Below, in pieces: positions 55,251-64,000 of a DNA stretch of 64,000 bases (its first letter is position 1; every line of letters starts with the position of its first letter). The notes beneath the pieces were generated by a model. The model did not search any database, was not told where the DNA came from, and worked only from the letters and a program-made list of their open reading frames with translations. The stretch is taken from assembly GCF_019703515.2 (NCBI RefSeq), contig NC_059373.1, forward strand, positions 15,078,281 through 15,142,280, read 5' to 3'. This DNA is from Myxocyprinus asiaticus. Its lineage: Eukaryota; Chordata; Actinopteri; Cypriniformes; Catostomidae. The translations under genes and the position numbers were made by a program.

Positions 55251-55760
55251 CTGCTTGCACAGACCCTGTGCAAAGTCAGGGAGGATGAGGAGCAGGTCGT
55301 CCTGGTAGCACCCTACTGGCCTACCCAGACATGGTTCTCGGACCTCATGCTCCTCGCGACAGCTCCCCCCTGGCAAATTCCCCTGAGGAAGGACCTTCTT
55401 TCTCAGGGACGGGGCACCCTCTGGCACCCGCGCCCAGACCCTGGAATCTCCATGTCTGGCCCCTGGAAGGGACGCGGAAGACCTAAGCGGTCTACCACCT
55501 GCGGTGGTGGACACGATCACTCAGGCTAGGGCCCCCTCTATGAGGTGCCTGTATGCCTTTTAAGTGGCGTCTGTTTGCTAAGTGGTGTTCTTCCCGACGC
55601 GAAGACCCCAGAGATGTGCAGTCAGATCAGTGCTTTCCTTCCTGCAGGAGAAGTTGGAAGGGAGGCTGTCCCCTTCCACCTTGAAGGTGTCCCTCCTGCC
55701 ACAATGCTGAACTACCCACTGAAATGGCCGGACCTTATATCGGCTCCTCAGCATAAAACC
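55251..55760 (+). pseudogene. Remnant at the missing tyrosine recombinase
   Basis: ARTLCKV-like and VLVAPYWPTQTWFSDLMLLA segments continue the connector. The sequence then reaches the stretch around AGAAGTTGGAAGGGAGGCTG that normally opens the recombinase, and passes within about 70 bases into the right terminal repeat. No R...H-x-x-R...Y residues can be found. The recombinase, a domain of several hundred residues in DIRS elements, has been lost by internal deletion. Confidence 0.65.
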
Positions 55761-55945
55761 TGAATGAGTGGTTGCTCACCAGCTACTTTTATACCTGTAT
55801 GTCCTGGGGAGTGGCATCCAAATACCACTCGCCAATTTTCATTGGCCTTTTATCAAAGACCAGAGGTGTCTCGGGCTCCCAAGAGTGACCCCTAGTGTCA
55901 CTACATCGACACAACGTCTCGTTTTCTCCATCAGGGAATTGAGGT
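55745..55945 (-). repeat. DIRS-like right terminal inverted repeat
   Basis: Inverted copy of the left repeat, from AAACCTGAATGAGTGGTTGC to GACACAACGTCTCG and beyond. The two have diverged at a modest number of positions, so the element is not very recent. Confidence 0.85.
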
Positions 55946-55984
55946 TACACAAGTAACCACGATATTTTCACCTGCAAAACCTAG

Positions 55985-56660
55985 CTGGTGAAGCTGGTTG
56001 ACCAGCATGTTCTTTCTGCTTTCAGCCTAGTCAGACACCAGCACACCAACTCATGCTTGTCAGGGTTCTGCCTTTAGTTTTGAGTTTTTTCCCTTTGTGG
56101 CAGAGCCCTGAAATGTACATGTTTCCATGTCTGTTTCATGTCTTGTGTCTGGATTCAGCCACTTCGGATGGTTTGGTTTATTTACTCTGTGGCTGAGTCT
56201 GAGTGAATGCACTTGGGTTTGTGCATTCCTGTCTGTCTTCAGTGATATCCCTGCCCTCTCATTTGCCTTGTTACTTGTCTGATTGTTCCCACCTGTTATT
56301 CCTTGTTATCTCCTTGTTTTATTCCCTATATAACTTCATTGTGTTTTCTGTACAATGCCAGTTCATTGTGGATTTTCCTGTGAATGTTTCCCTGTCAGGT
56401 GACTGTTAGCCAGTTCCTGTCTGTCCCAGCCCTGTGTCTCCAGCCTAGCCAGTCTTCTCTTTGCCTGCCCTGGACAGTTGAGTTTTCCCCTACAGGGTAG
56501 TTTTTGTTTGTTTTCTGTTATTTTGTTCATAAAAGCTCTTTTTCGCCGTCCTGCATTTGGGTCCTATCTACTAGTCCCTGGTGATCCTTGACATGCTGGG
56601 GGACCGGCACCCAAAACACAACATAAACTGGTGACCAGCAATGATGGTCTTTTCAGCAGG
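55985..56660. repeat. CCAGC/GCTGG-rich repeat hosting a solo LTR
   Basis: GAAGCTGGTTGACCAGCATG on the left, and GACCGGCACCCAAAACACAA then ACTGGTGACCAGCAATG on the right, belong to one dispersed fish repeat. It is split by the LTR at 56058-56593, and joining across one TGCT restores ACTCATGCTGGGGGACC. Confidence 0.55.
56058..56593 (+). mobile_element. Solo LTR, 536 bp, 4-bp TSD
   Basis: It starts TGTCAGGGTTCTGCC and ends GATCCTTGACA, with inverted TGTCA/TGACA termini. TGCT lies at both outer borders. CTATATAAC (about 56326) is a TATA box and CATAAAAGCTCTTTTTCGCC (about 56528) has a polyadenylation-signal-like core, giving U3-R-U5 order on the plus strand. No internal retroelement sequence follows, so it probably arose by LTR-LTR recombination. 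Superfamily not determined. Confidence 0.8.
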
Positions 56661-57344
56661 GCCTTTAAGCTAAAATGCCTCTTGTTGGTTCTCTGTCTTT
56701 CTCTGTGACACAATGATCTGTCCATGTGATCTGGAATATGGTCATATGGAGCCTTAACCCCTGAGATAGTTTATTTGGATCTGCAGTATGGAAGTAGAAA
56801 TTAAAGATGCAGGTTATTATAAAGTCATTGATGCATATGAGATCAAATGAAGACACAATGTGCCATGCAGATGTCCCCTTTTGTCACAGTCAGACACACA
56901 CTCCTTTTCCCACAACACACACACACTCTTACATACAAACAAAGATGGGTCGCAAGCACCAATGATGTGACAGGCCTCATTATCAGATGTGAAACAGATA
57001 ACATTTTAACATTGTGTGACACTCATTAACTAGCTTTTCTCACTGGATTCTCACATAGGGCAAAAGACAGCACATCCCCATAGAGACAACATAACATCCC
57101 TCATCCACATTACACAACCTCTTTCTCTCTCTCTTACCCAGTCTCTCTCTCTCTCACATACACACGCCTTCTTTATCTGCCACCTACAGGGGCTCTTGAT
57201 AGCCAGATAAATTAATTAACCAAGTTGTTACAATCCTTGCAGCAGTAAACATGTTTTTTTTTTTTTTTTTTTTAATTACCTTAGGACATGACATTTTGAT
57301 ATTCTTATTATTCTTATTACTGCTAAGGCAAGCATCACTATTAT
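56661..57344. other. Spacer, no gene recognised
   Basis: A CT-rich, CA-containing tract lies at about 57120-57165 and a T run at about 57255-57272. Short chance frames only. Confidence 0.4.
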
Positions 57345-57384
57345 CAAATCACTTTATTGTCACTCAACCATATACACAAGTGCA

Positions 57385-58244
57385 GAGGGTTGGGGAGTAA
57401 CGGAATACATGTAATGGGATTACTTATACAAAATAAGTAACTGTATTTCACTACAGTTACAATTGAAATCAATGGTAATTAGAATACAGTTACATTCAAA
57501 AAATATTTTGATTACTGAAGAGATTACTTTGCATTATATTGTCATTTGTTTCATTTAATATTTAGTCCTTTCAGATGGAAAACATTTATACATATAAATG
57601 ATGCAATCCAAAGTGCATTTGAACAGCTGATGTTACACACATCATAAGAAAGTGTTTCACCGCTGTTCATACGAGCAGACAGAGAAGTAAGTTTGAAGTA
57701 AGTTTGGAGCAGAAAAAATAGAAATAAACCTTGTGTAAATTGTCAGCTTTATGCTAAGCTAAAATGCTATTTCTAGCCATTTTACGTGCACATGTTACCA
57801 GGCACGATCATTTTATTTATTTATTTTTTATCAAGAAAATTCACGTTGGATCATAATTTCTTTTTTTCTAGTAAGACCTGTGATATTAGGGCAAAAATCG
57901 TATTCTTGATAATCATTTTTGTATTGTTTTCCTGTAAAAATATCAAAAAATCCTTCGATCAGTTTGATTTATCTTGTTTTAGAAACAACACTGCATAAGA
58001 TATTTAGGTTTTTCAGAGAATGTATTTTTAACGTATGTATGTATTTTATCTTACTGTACTGGCAGAGTTGTTATTGTCAAAACAAGTGAAAAAAATCTAC
58101 CAGTGCTGAAGAAGTAATCCAAAGTATTTAGAATACGTTACTGACCTTGAGTAATCTAATGGAATATGTTACAAATTACATTTTACAGCAGGTATTCTGT
58201 ATTCTGTAGTGGAATACATTTCAAAAGTAACCCTCCCAACCCTG
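57385..58244. mobile_element. Non-autonomous hAT with perfect 8-bp TSD, in LINE B tail
   Basis: The 860-bp unit starts GAGGGTTGGGGAGTAACGGA. Its end reverse-complements to CAGGGTTGGGAGGGTTAC, so the TIR is (C/G)AGGGTTGGG. CAAGTGCA stands directly outside both ends (57377-57384, 58245-58252). Sub-terminal GTAACTGTATTTCACTACAG and ATTCTGTAGTGGAATACATT are opposed. No transposase frame. Deleting the unit plus one octamer restores the LINE tail as seen at 10.6 kb. Confidence 0.93.
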
Positions 58245-58371
58245 CAAGTGCAACAGTGGGTGAAAGTCTTGGGTGCAGTTCCAAGCAACATAGCAGTCAT
58301 GACAATAAAGAGACATTTACCAATCTACAATAAACATCTAATTTACACATAACACAATATACAATATAAAC

Positions 58372-59508
58372 CTAATAATATACAGTATACAGCATAGACA
58401 ATATAAAATACACCGTATTTGATCCATTTACACATGTAATCAGTTGGGAATAAAATATGCAGTAAGGTGTTGTATAGTGTTGTATTGTCATTCGGGCTGT
58501 CGGTTTGATAGTCAGGAACCAATGTGTTAAGAGAAAGTATAAATAATGAGAGTCCAGTGTGAGACTAATAAAGTGCAATGCTGATGTATTTTGATTGTGA
58601 GAGATCAAGAGTTCAAAAGTCTGATCACTTGGGGGGAAGAAGCTGTCATGAAGTCGACTGGTGCGGGTCCTGATGCTGCGATACCGCCTGACTGATGGTA
58701 GCAGTGAGAGCAGCCCATGGCTTGGGTGGCTGGAGTCTCTGATGATTCTCTGAGCTTTTCTCATACACCGCCTGGTGTAGATGTCCTGGAGGGAGGGAAG
58801 CTCACCTCCGATGATGTGTCTGGCAGTTCGCACCACCCTTTGCAGGGCTTTGCGGTTGAGGGCAGTGCTGTTGCCGTACCAGGCAGTGTTGCAGCCAGTC
58901 AGGATGCTCTCTACATTGCTGCTGTAGAACCGTGTGAGGATGTGGTGGTTCATTCCAAACTTCCTCAGCCATCTCAGGAAGAAGAGGCGCTGGTGAGCCT
59001 TCTTCACAATGGCCTCAGTGTGGATGGACCATGTGAGTTCCTCTGTGATGTGGATACCGAGGAACTTGAAGCTACTGACTATCTCCACCGGTGCTCCATT
59101 GATGGTAATGGGGCTGTGTACTCTGTCTTTTCTCCTGAAGTCCACCACAAGCTCCTTGGTCTTACTGACATCGAGGGAGAGGTTGTGCTCCTGACACCAG
59201 CGTGTCAGAGTGTCTTGTAGCATAGAATCTGATTGGTCTGACCAGCACTGGATTGTTCTGAGGGAGGGTGCTTCCTGTTTCAGTTTCTGCCTGTAAGCGG
59301 GCAGAAGCAGAATGGAAGAGTGGTCCATTTTGCCAAATGGTGGGTGGGGGAGGGATTTGTAGCCATCCCAGAAGGGAGAGTAGCAATGGTCCAAAACCCA
59401 GTCCCCTCGTGTGTTGAAGCTGATGTGTTGGTAGTATTTCGGTGCTGTTGACTTGAGGTTGACTTTGTTAAAGTCCCCGGTCACAATGAATGCGGCCTCA
59501 GGGTACAC
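58372..59508 (-). CDS. LINE B endonuclease fused in frame to C-terminal domain (RT deleted)
   Basis: A continuous 378-residue frame. Residues 1-95 are the second half of the endonuclease: FIVTGDFNKVNL keeps the GDFN motif, and GKMDHSSILLLPAYRQKLKQ has MDH instead of the usual SDH. At about residue 96, near 59215-59222, WSDQSDSMLQD passes straight into TRWCQEHNLSLDVSKTKELV, which in intact LINEs follows the FADD block. Then come FKFLGIHITEELTWS, FLRWLRKFGMN, ESILTGCNTAWYG and LPSLQDIYTRRC. All RT catalytic blocks are absent. The junction is open, so a fusion peptide could be translated, but it could not copy RNA. Confidence 0.7.
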   Translation of the reverse strand: MYPEAAFIVTGDFNKVNLKSTAPKYYQHISFNTRGDWVLDHCYSPFWDGYKSLPHPPFGKMDHSSILLLPAYRQKLKQEAPSLRTIQCWSDQSDSMLQDTLTRWCQEHNLSLDVSKTKELVVDFRRKDRVHSPITINGAPVEIVSSFKFLGIHITEELTWSIHTEAIVKKAHQRLFFLRWLRKFGMNHHILTRFYSSNVESILTGCNTAWYGNSTALNRKALQRVVRTARHIIGGELPSLQDIYTRRCMRKAQRIIRDSSHPSHGLLSLLPSVRRYRSIRTRTSRLHDSFFPPSDQTFELLISHNQNTSALHFISLTLDSHYLYFLLTHWFLTIKPTARMTIQHYTTPYCIFYSQLITCVNGSNTVYFILSMLYTVYY

Positions 59509-60212
59509 GGTTTCCTTCTCACTTATACTCCCATACAGTTATTGAGTACCCGGTCTGTGATGGCTTGTGGGGGGATGGACACAACTATGATAATGACCAC
59601 TGTGAATTCCCTCGGAAGCATGGTCAACACAGAAGCATGAGAAATGCAGATCAGGAGAGCAGACAGACTTGACAGAATGTGCGTTCCTCTGATCACACCA
59701 GGATTTGTTGATCATAAAACATACACCACCTCCTCTGCTTTTACCTGAGAGGTCTATCACTCTGTTCGCTTGGTGCACTGAGAACCCCACGGGTTTGATG
59801 GCTGAGTCTGGAATCTCTGCAGACATCCAAGTTTCTGTAAGGCAGATAATGCAGCAGTCCCTCGTCTCTCGTTGGAAAGAGATCTGCGCTCTCATCTCAC
59901 AGAGCTTGTTGTCCAGAGACTGAACATTTGCCAGTAGAATACTGGGTAGCAGGGGTAAATTTGCACGACATCTTAGTCTGATGAGAACGCTGACTCTCCA
60001 TCCTTTTTCCGACAGCGTTTACACGGCCGGGCAGCCCAGACAAAGGGCTCCGCTGACGTGTTTGAAAACAGCGGGTCGGCATTGAGGTATTTAAAGTCCG
60101 GTTTTCTGTGTTCTATTGCAGAACCAATGTCCAAAAGTGTTTGTCTATCGTAGACAATAAGGCAGACAACATCCAAGACAAAAAACATAAGAATTGTAGA
60201 CAAAACAAACAA
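59509..60212 (-). pseudogene. LINE B leader and endonuclease start
   Basis: From 60212 the frame reads RQTLLDIGSAIEHRKPDFKY and FVWAARPCKRCRKKDGESAF. A frame change leads to 59895-59539 with RAQISFQRETRDCCIICLTE then TWMSAEIPDS, and SGKSRGGGVCFMINKSWC. These are endonuclease blocks (T-E-T-W, G-G-G-x-x-F). Further indels near 59530 separate it from the rest. Confidence 0.8.
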
Positions 60213-60414
60213 AAAACTGCAATATTGGGTCGGAGCTCACAACGCAGCAGCCATACTCGGCGCCATCTTGTGTTCAGACATTTTTATTTGAACCGCAGCA
60301 GTGCTCAATGTATCATATTATTAACAAGATGTACAGTCTGTACAAATCAAACTCACTCAGACTGCCAACAATTTCTTTTCAACGCATCTTTTTTTCATAT
60401 CCATGTATGTAGTT

Positions 60415-61669
60415 TAGGGCTGCAAAGACACATAAAATTCACAGTTCGATACATATGTCAGTTTTGGGGTCATGGTTCGGTACAGTTTCGGTACAGCAGG
60501 GTAAACAAAGAATCTTTCTTTAAATTATTTATTTTGAAAACAGTGGCTGATGGGCAATAATTCTTATTGTGAAGGCTCATTTATACATGACTGTACTGTT
60601 TCTTTAATGAAATTACATTACAAAACTTAAGAGACTCTTATATGCACATTGTATAAAAACATTAATAATAAAAGTAAAAAAAAGTGAAATTATAATAATT
60701 GTAACAAAATCAAGATATTAGCAGTGCAGATTTCTGTGTCTTTTGCCTTTCAGCTCACCAATTGTACTTATCACTAAATTTTCAAGTTTTTTTTTCCACA
60801 TTATCAGAGGAGATGGCAGATCTGTTAGCACTGACAATGTCCCCTGCTGGACAATTACAGCACGTGCATGTTTATATAGAGTGGTCACTACAGAATTGCT
60901 GAAGTGTGTTCTTGAAGGAACTTTATAACAGGGCTCAAGCATGTTAAGCAGATGCTTAAATCCCGTGTTCTCGATGATAGAGTATGGTCGCATATCTGCA
61001 GCTATAAATACTCCAATGGTGTTTGTTATTGCTTTAACCCAGTCTGAGCTTGAAGCGAGAGGCTGCTTGAATGCCTAGGTGTGACTAACTTGCACAGGCT
61101 GTTTATGCTTTGCTCCTGTAAGCTCAAGAGACACATGTGGATGATGTCGCCGCAAATGAGTCATCATGTTAGTTGTGCTTCGTGAGACATACCCGACTTT
61201 GGTGAAACAGAGCCGACACACAGCCTTCGTCCTGTTCAACTACTCGCTGTCCAGTATTAATGTAGTTTACTGCGAAACCATAATGCTCCCAAACAACAGA
61301 TTTTAGAGATGGCGGTGGGTCTTCAGCCTCTGGCTTATTTAAGTCCAACATATTTATATTTTGTTTAGTTCCATCACAGTTGGTAAAAATAGCGAGCAAG
61401 CTAGTATAAACTTCACATGCATTTATCTGATCCGCAGTTTCTAGTGTACCATGTGGCATTCTGTTTTAAAGTTTTGGTTCTGTGTGGTCCCGTGTTGCTC
61501 CGCAATCTTTTTCATTTTATTTCTACGTGGTTTGTGTTTTGTTAAATATTGTTTTAATATTGTTTTCACGCATACTAAGACATGTTATCATTTGTGTGAC
61601 TGCGTGTGCCATACCAAAGGTCCTGCATCTGTTCAGTTTGGCGTGGCTGCAATGGTACATGTATCCCTA
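60415..61669 (-). mobile_element. hAT element with ZBED-type transposase remains
   Basis: The left end TAGGGCTGCAAAGACACATA and the right end, reverse-complemented as TAGGGATACATGTACCATTG, share a short TIR beginning TAGGG. Flanks ATGTAGTT (60407-60414) and ATGTGGTT (61670-61677) agree at seven of eight positions, consistent with an aged hAT TSD. Transposase N-terminal sequence is read on the minus strand. At 1255 bp the element is far shorter than an autonomous hAT, so most of the catalytic domain is deleted. Confidence 0.8.
60718..61459 (-). pseudogene. ZBED-type hAT transposase, N-terminal part
   Basis: From 61459 the reading has PPPSLKSVVWEHYGFAVNY, the start of a BED zinc finger, followed in other frames by Cys/His sequence. 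From 60993 it reads MRPYSIIENTGFKHLLNMLE and YKVPSRTHFSNSVVTTLYKH, the conserved stretch after the BED finger in ZBED-like hAT transposases. The frames differ, with at least one indel, and the RNase-H-like catalytic domain that should follow is absent. The call is by motif recognition. Confidence 0.8.
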
Positions 61670-61677
61670 ATGTGGTT

Positions 61678-62029
61678 ACAGACAAATCATAAAGAACAGT
61701 GAAATCGCTTACTGAAACTTCTCTGTTGTTGCCTGCTCTTGACTCCATTATCTCAAAGAAGAAGGGTAACAAGAACTCCACTGACAACCTCTTCACTCCT
61801 CTTCGTTGTCTCTCCCGAAAGTTGCTCCTCATTTGCATAACATTAAACTTTTCTTAACTTTCTCATGTTGCTGGAAACGGCCACATCTAGTTGCCAGAGG
61901 TTGCTGTTGAAAATTAATGAGATCTAGTCGCTTTGTCACTGGAAGTTGCTGCATGTGTGTACGGGCCTTTAGGGGTGGACCTATTTTACTTGGGCCAGTA
62001 AATAATCAATGTGCAAAACCACTTAGAAC
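61678..62029. other. Spacer, nothing recognised
   Basis: About 350 bases between the hAT and the minisatellite. No coding or repeat signal was identified. Confidence 0.4.
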
Positions 62030-62545
62030 ACTCTAGCAACCATATATCACTGCTCTGACAACCTACCAGAACGTCCTAGCAATACTCTGGCAACCACCCA
62101 AACACTATTGCAATTGCCTAGCAACCACCCAAAACACCATAGCAACCGCTGAGCAACACCCTAGCAACCACCAAGAATACCTTAACCACCTCCTAGAAAT
62201 ACCCTAGCAACCCTCTATGACAACTGCCAAGCAACATCCTAGAAACCAACCCTGGCTAACACCAACGCAACCACTTAATAACCACCCAAAAGCACCATAT
62301 AAACTGCTGAGCAACACCCTTGCAACCACCCAGAACACCTTAGCACCCTAGCAACCACCTAAAACACTATATGAACTGCCAGTCAACAGCCTAGAAACCA
62401 CTCAAAAAAACATAGCAACTGCTTAAGAACACCCAAAACACCATAACAACTGCCCAATAACCACTCAAAACACCAAAGAAACTGCTGAACAACATCCTAG
62501 CAACCATCCAGAACACCCTACCAGCATCCTAGCAACCACCAATGT
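62030..62545. repeat. AGCAACCACCCAGAACACC minisatellite, part 1
   Basis: Degenerate tandem units built from CCTAGCAACCACC, CAGAACACC, ACCATAGCAACC and GCTGAGCAACACC phrases. Unit order varies, so no single period holds, but most blocks repeat every 20-50 bases. This is a well-known type of fish repeat. Confidence 0.85.
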
Positions 62546-62856
62546 TGTGAATTCTTTACATTGTGGACTTATTATAATAGTTCTCCATCTGGAAATGTTG
62601 CACGTCAGTGAATAGCGCACAGCACGCTGCTACGTTAATGGTGTATTCACAATGCGAGTTATGCAGCAGAACTTGCGTAAGAGTAACACAGTTAACTTTG
62701 TTCATGCAAGTTCACAGATTTACACTGTCATCTGACACAGAGAATGCATGACTGCATATGTTCAGTAAAACTATTGAACTACATTGATGACTCTGTGCTC
62801 ACTGATTGGAGCCCTGAAGTGGTAGATTACTTAGAAATACCAGTCAGTGGGGCAAT
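62546..62856. other. Non-repetitive insert between minisatellite halves
   Basis: About 310 bases without AGCAACC units, from TGTTGTGAATTCTTTACATT to CAGTGGGGCAATATCC. It may be an insertion or a separate unique island. No TIR or TSD was resolved. Confidence 0.4.
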
Positions 62857-63025
62857 ATCCAACATCCCAGAACACCTTAGCCACCTAGCAATGCCCCAGC
62901 AACCACCTAAAACACCATATCAACTGCCAAGAAACACCCTAGAAACCACTCCGTAAACCATAGCAACCGCTTAAGAACACCCTGAGCAACATCCTAGCAA
63001 CCACCCAGAACACCAGTCCTAGCAA
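62857..63025. repeat. AGCAACCACC minisatellite, part 2
   Basis: The same unit types resume: ACCTAGCAATGCCCCAGCAA, ACCACCTAAAACACC and CATCCTAGCAACCACCCAG. Confidence 0.8.
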
Positions 63026-63589
63026 TAGGGTTGCCACCCATCCTGTATTTTCCAAAATCGTCACGGTTTTTGGCCATCTGTCCTAGAAAAATAAAATTCC
63101 ATTCCAGGATGCAAAATGTCCCAGAATTTCATTATTTGCACAATGTGTGTAAAATGAGTCTGATGAGCCCTTTGGCGAATGGCCTTGAACACGGGTTAAT
63201 GTTCCTTCTGTGCTGCATGCTACTCGCGCAGCTGTGCTCAAGACCGCAAATCTAAATTTAATGCTCTGTAAGTAAAACAAGAGCAGCAGAAACTGTTTGG
63301 CTGCAAGTCTGTGAGTACTGTGACTAGATGCTTGACTTAGAGAACGAATGGTGATTGGTGAGCTTTAAAACTCTGAATTCAACATGTTTCTTAGAGAACT
63401 AGATGTGTTCCTAATAGGATATTCATATTAGTGATCGATAAGGGGTTTTCAGTGGTCTATTCTTTAAACCAGGAAAAAAAACACATTAATTCAAACATTT
63501 ACTAAAATGGTTACATTTATTGGATTAGTGTTTACTAAAAAGCAGGAAAAATATTTATATTATTTTAATAATAATAATAATTAATTTAG
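63026..63589. other. Spacer with AGGGTTGCCACCC repeat fragment
   Basis: ATAGGGTTGCCACCCATCCT at 63026, then GTATTTTCC, is related to 48525. The remainder to 63589 is non-coding and AT-rich near its end. Confidence 0.45.
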
Positions 63590-64000
63590 GCAATAATTTA
63601 TCTTAACATGAATCTTGAGTGGGGCATGTTCCAAACAGAGGGTGAAAGCACGCCCCAGCAGATAGTACCGGAGGGTGAGGACCACCCACTTGATGGCCAA
63701 ACACTCCTTCTCTATCGTGCTGTATTTAGTCTCCCTCAGTGAAAGTTTACAACTAATGTACAGCACAGGGCACTCCTTCACCATCTGGGACAGTACCTGG
63801 GACAACCCCCTGTCCGATGCGTCCTTATGCAAGATAAAAGGGAGAGAGAAGTCAGGAGAGTGCACTAATGGCCCACCGCAAAGTGCAGCTTTCAACTGTG
63901 TGAATGCCTGCTGACATGGCTCCGTCCACTGGACTGGATCTGGTACCCCCTTTTTAGTAAGATCAGTCAGTGGGCTGGTGACGGTCGAATAGTTAGACAC
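63590..64000 (-). pseudogene. Ty3/gypsy pol fragment (RNase H), cut by the window edge
   Basis: The minus-strand frame, open from the window end, has NYSTVTSPLTDLTKKGVPDP, QAFTQLKAALCGGPLVHSPD, FSLPFILHKDASDRGLSQVL, then LSLRETKYSTIEKECLAIKW and VLTLRYYLLGRAFTLCLEHA. This is the RT-RNase H junction and RNase H of a gypsy element. HKDASDRGL and CLEHAPL replace the usual T-D-A-S and S-D-H-x-P-L, hinting at decay. Similarity ends at about 63600. It differs from the gypsy at 31-34 kb, so two gypsy lineages are present. Confidence 0.85.

Larger units (their letters stand above)
51438..55945 (+). mobile_element. DIRS-like retrotransposon with inverted terminal repeats, recombinase lost
   Basis: The left terminal repeat (about 51438-51660; GTAGTGACACTAGGGGTCAC, GGCCAATGAAAATTGGC) and the right one (about 55745-55945; GTGACCCCTAGTGTCACTAC, GCCAATTTTCATTGGCC) are inverted copies of each other, as in DIRS-type elements. 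Between them lie gag, an RT of DIRS type, RNase H and a remnant next to where the tyrosine recombinase should be. The coding region is GC-rich against an AT-rich neighbourhood. The recombinase is deleted, and gag/RT is rearranged (duplicate RT piece at 52876-53147). Confidence 0.85.
57345..60272 (-). mobile_element. LINE B: 5'-complete but internally deleted LINE
   Basis: The 3' tail (57345 onward; ATCAAATCACTTTATTGTCA on the plus strand) matches the fragment at 10565. The 5' end, read on the minus strand, is ACAAGATGGCGCCGAGTATG near 60272. Coding order is leader, endonuclease and then directly the C-terminal domain: the RT core is missing. A hAT (57385-58244) splits the 3' tail. Protein motifs are closely related to LINE A, so this is the same clade with a different tail family. 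Confidence 0.88.

Noticed and set aside
52253..55529. Several GC-rich frames of 100-200 residues on both strands
   Set aside because: High GC lowers stop frequency in all frames. Only those with gag, RT or RNase H motifs were kept; the others are shadows.
58717..59220. Plus-strand frame of 167 residues
   Set aside because: It is the antisense shadow of the LINE B frame at 58372-59508, which has recognisable domains.
62030..63025. CRISPR-like array of short repeats
   Set aside because: Units vary in length and order, there are no unique spacers of uniform size, and the genome is that of a vertebrate.

Overview
The window looks like gene-poor, AT-rich intergenic or intronic DNA from a teleost fish, most likely a cyprinid. 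The pointers are repeated copies of a family carrying GGGTGAACTATCCCTTTAA, several hAT families, Tc1 elements with long inverted repeats, Rex1/CR1-like and L2-like LINEs, tRNA-derived SINEs and a DIRS-like element. The organism call is inference from repeat content. I found no convincing complete host gene, no functional tRNA or rRNA gene and no CRISPR array. One 75-base segment with splice-like borders at 49.3 kb is the only host-exon candidate, and it is weak.

Layout. 0-4.3 kb: A-rich sequence, microsatellites and a MITE copy. 4.3-7.7 kb: a nearly full-length but broken LINE (LINE A, minus strand). 8.2-9.3 kb: a non-autonomous hAT with a perfect 8-bp target-site duplication (TSD). 10.0-11.2 kb: a TIR element holding a LINE tail. 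11.6-15.95 kb: a hAT relic containing a PIF/Harbinger relic and a 1.66-kb Tc1. 16-19.8 kb: GA microsatellites, MITE copies and a perfect 32-bp hairpin. 19.97-24.41 kb: a second large hAT holding a 2.9-kb foldback element with minisatellite arms. 24.8-25.3 kb: a long palindrome.

29.6-34.4 kb: a decayed Ty3/gypsy element, with a candidate long 5' LTR, a SINE between its gag and pol remains, and its 3' end lost. It abuts a foldback element (34.4-37.6 kb) with arms near 0.9 kb. One arm holds a LINE fragment, which in turn holds a Tc1-type MITE. 39.7-45.6 kb: an L2-type LINE (esterase-like ORF1, endonuclease, RT) carrying an internally deleted Tc1 and the remnant of a second Tc1-like element. 46.65 and 50.5 kb: two SINEs. 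51.4-55.9 kb: a GC-rich DIRS-like element with inverted terminal repeats, a misplaced RT duplication and no recombinase. 56.06-56.59 kb: a solo LTR. 57.3-60.3 kb: LINE B, with its RT core deleted in frame and a hAT in its 3' tail. 60.4-61.7 kb: a hAT with BED-type transposase remains. 62.0-63.0 kb: an AGCAACC-rich minisatellite. 63.6-64.0 kb: the edge of another gypsy element.

Nothing here acts as a pathway. The window is a layered record of insertions, and the nesting gives relative ages: hAT before Harbinger and Tc1; LINE B before its hAT; foldback before LINE fragment before Tc1 MITE; gypsy before SINE; L2 before both Tc1 elements. All recognisable replication or transposition proteins are broken, so any movement would need enzymes supplied from elsewhere in the genome.
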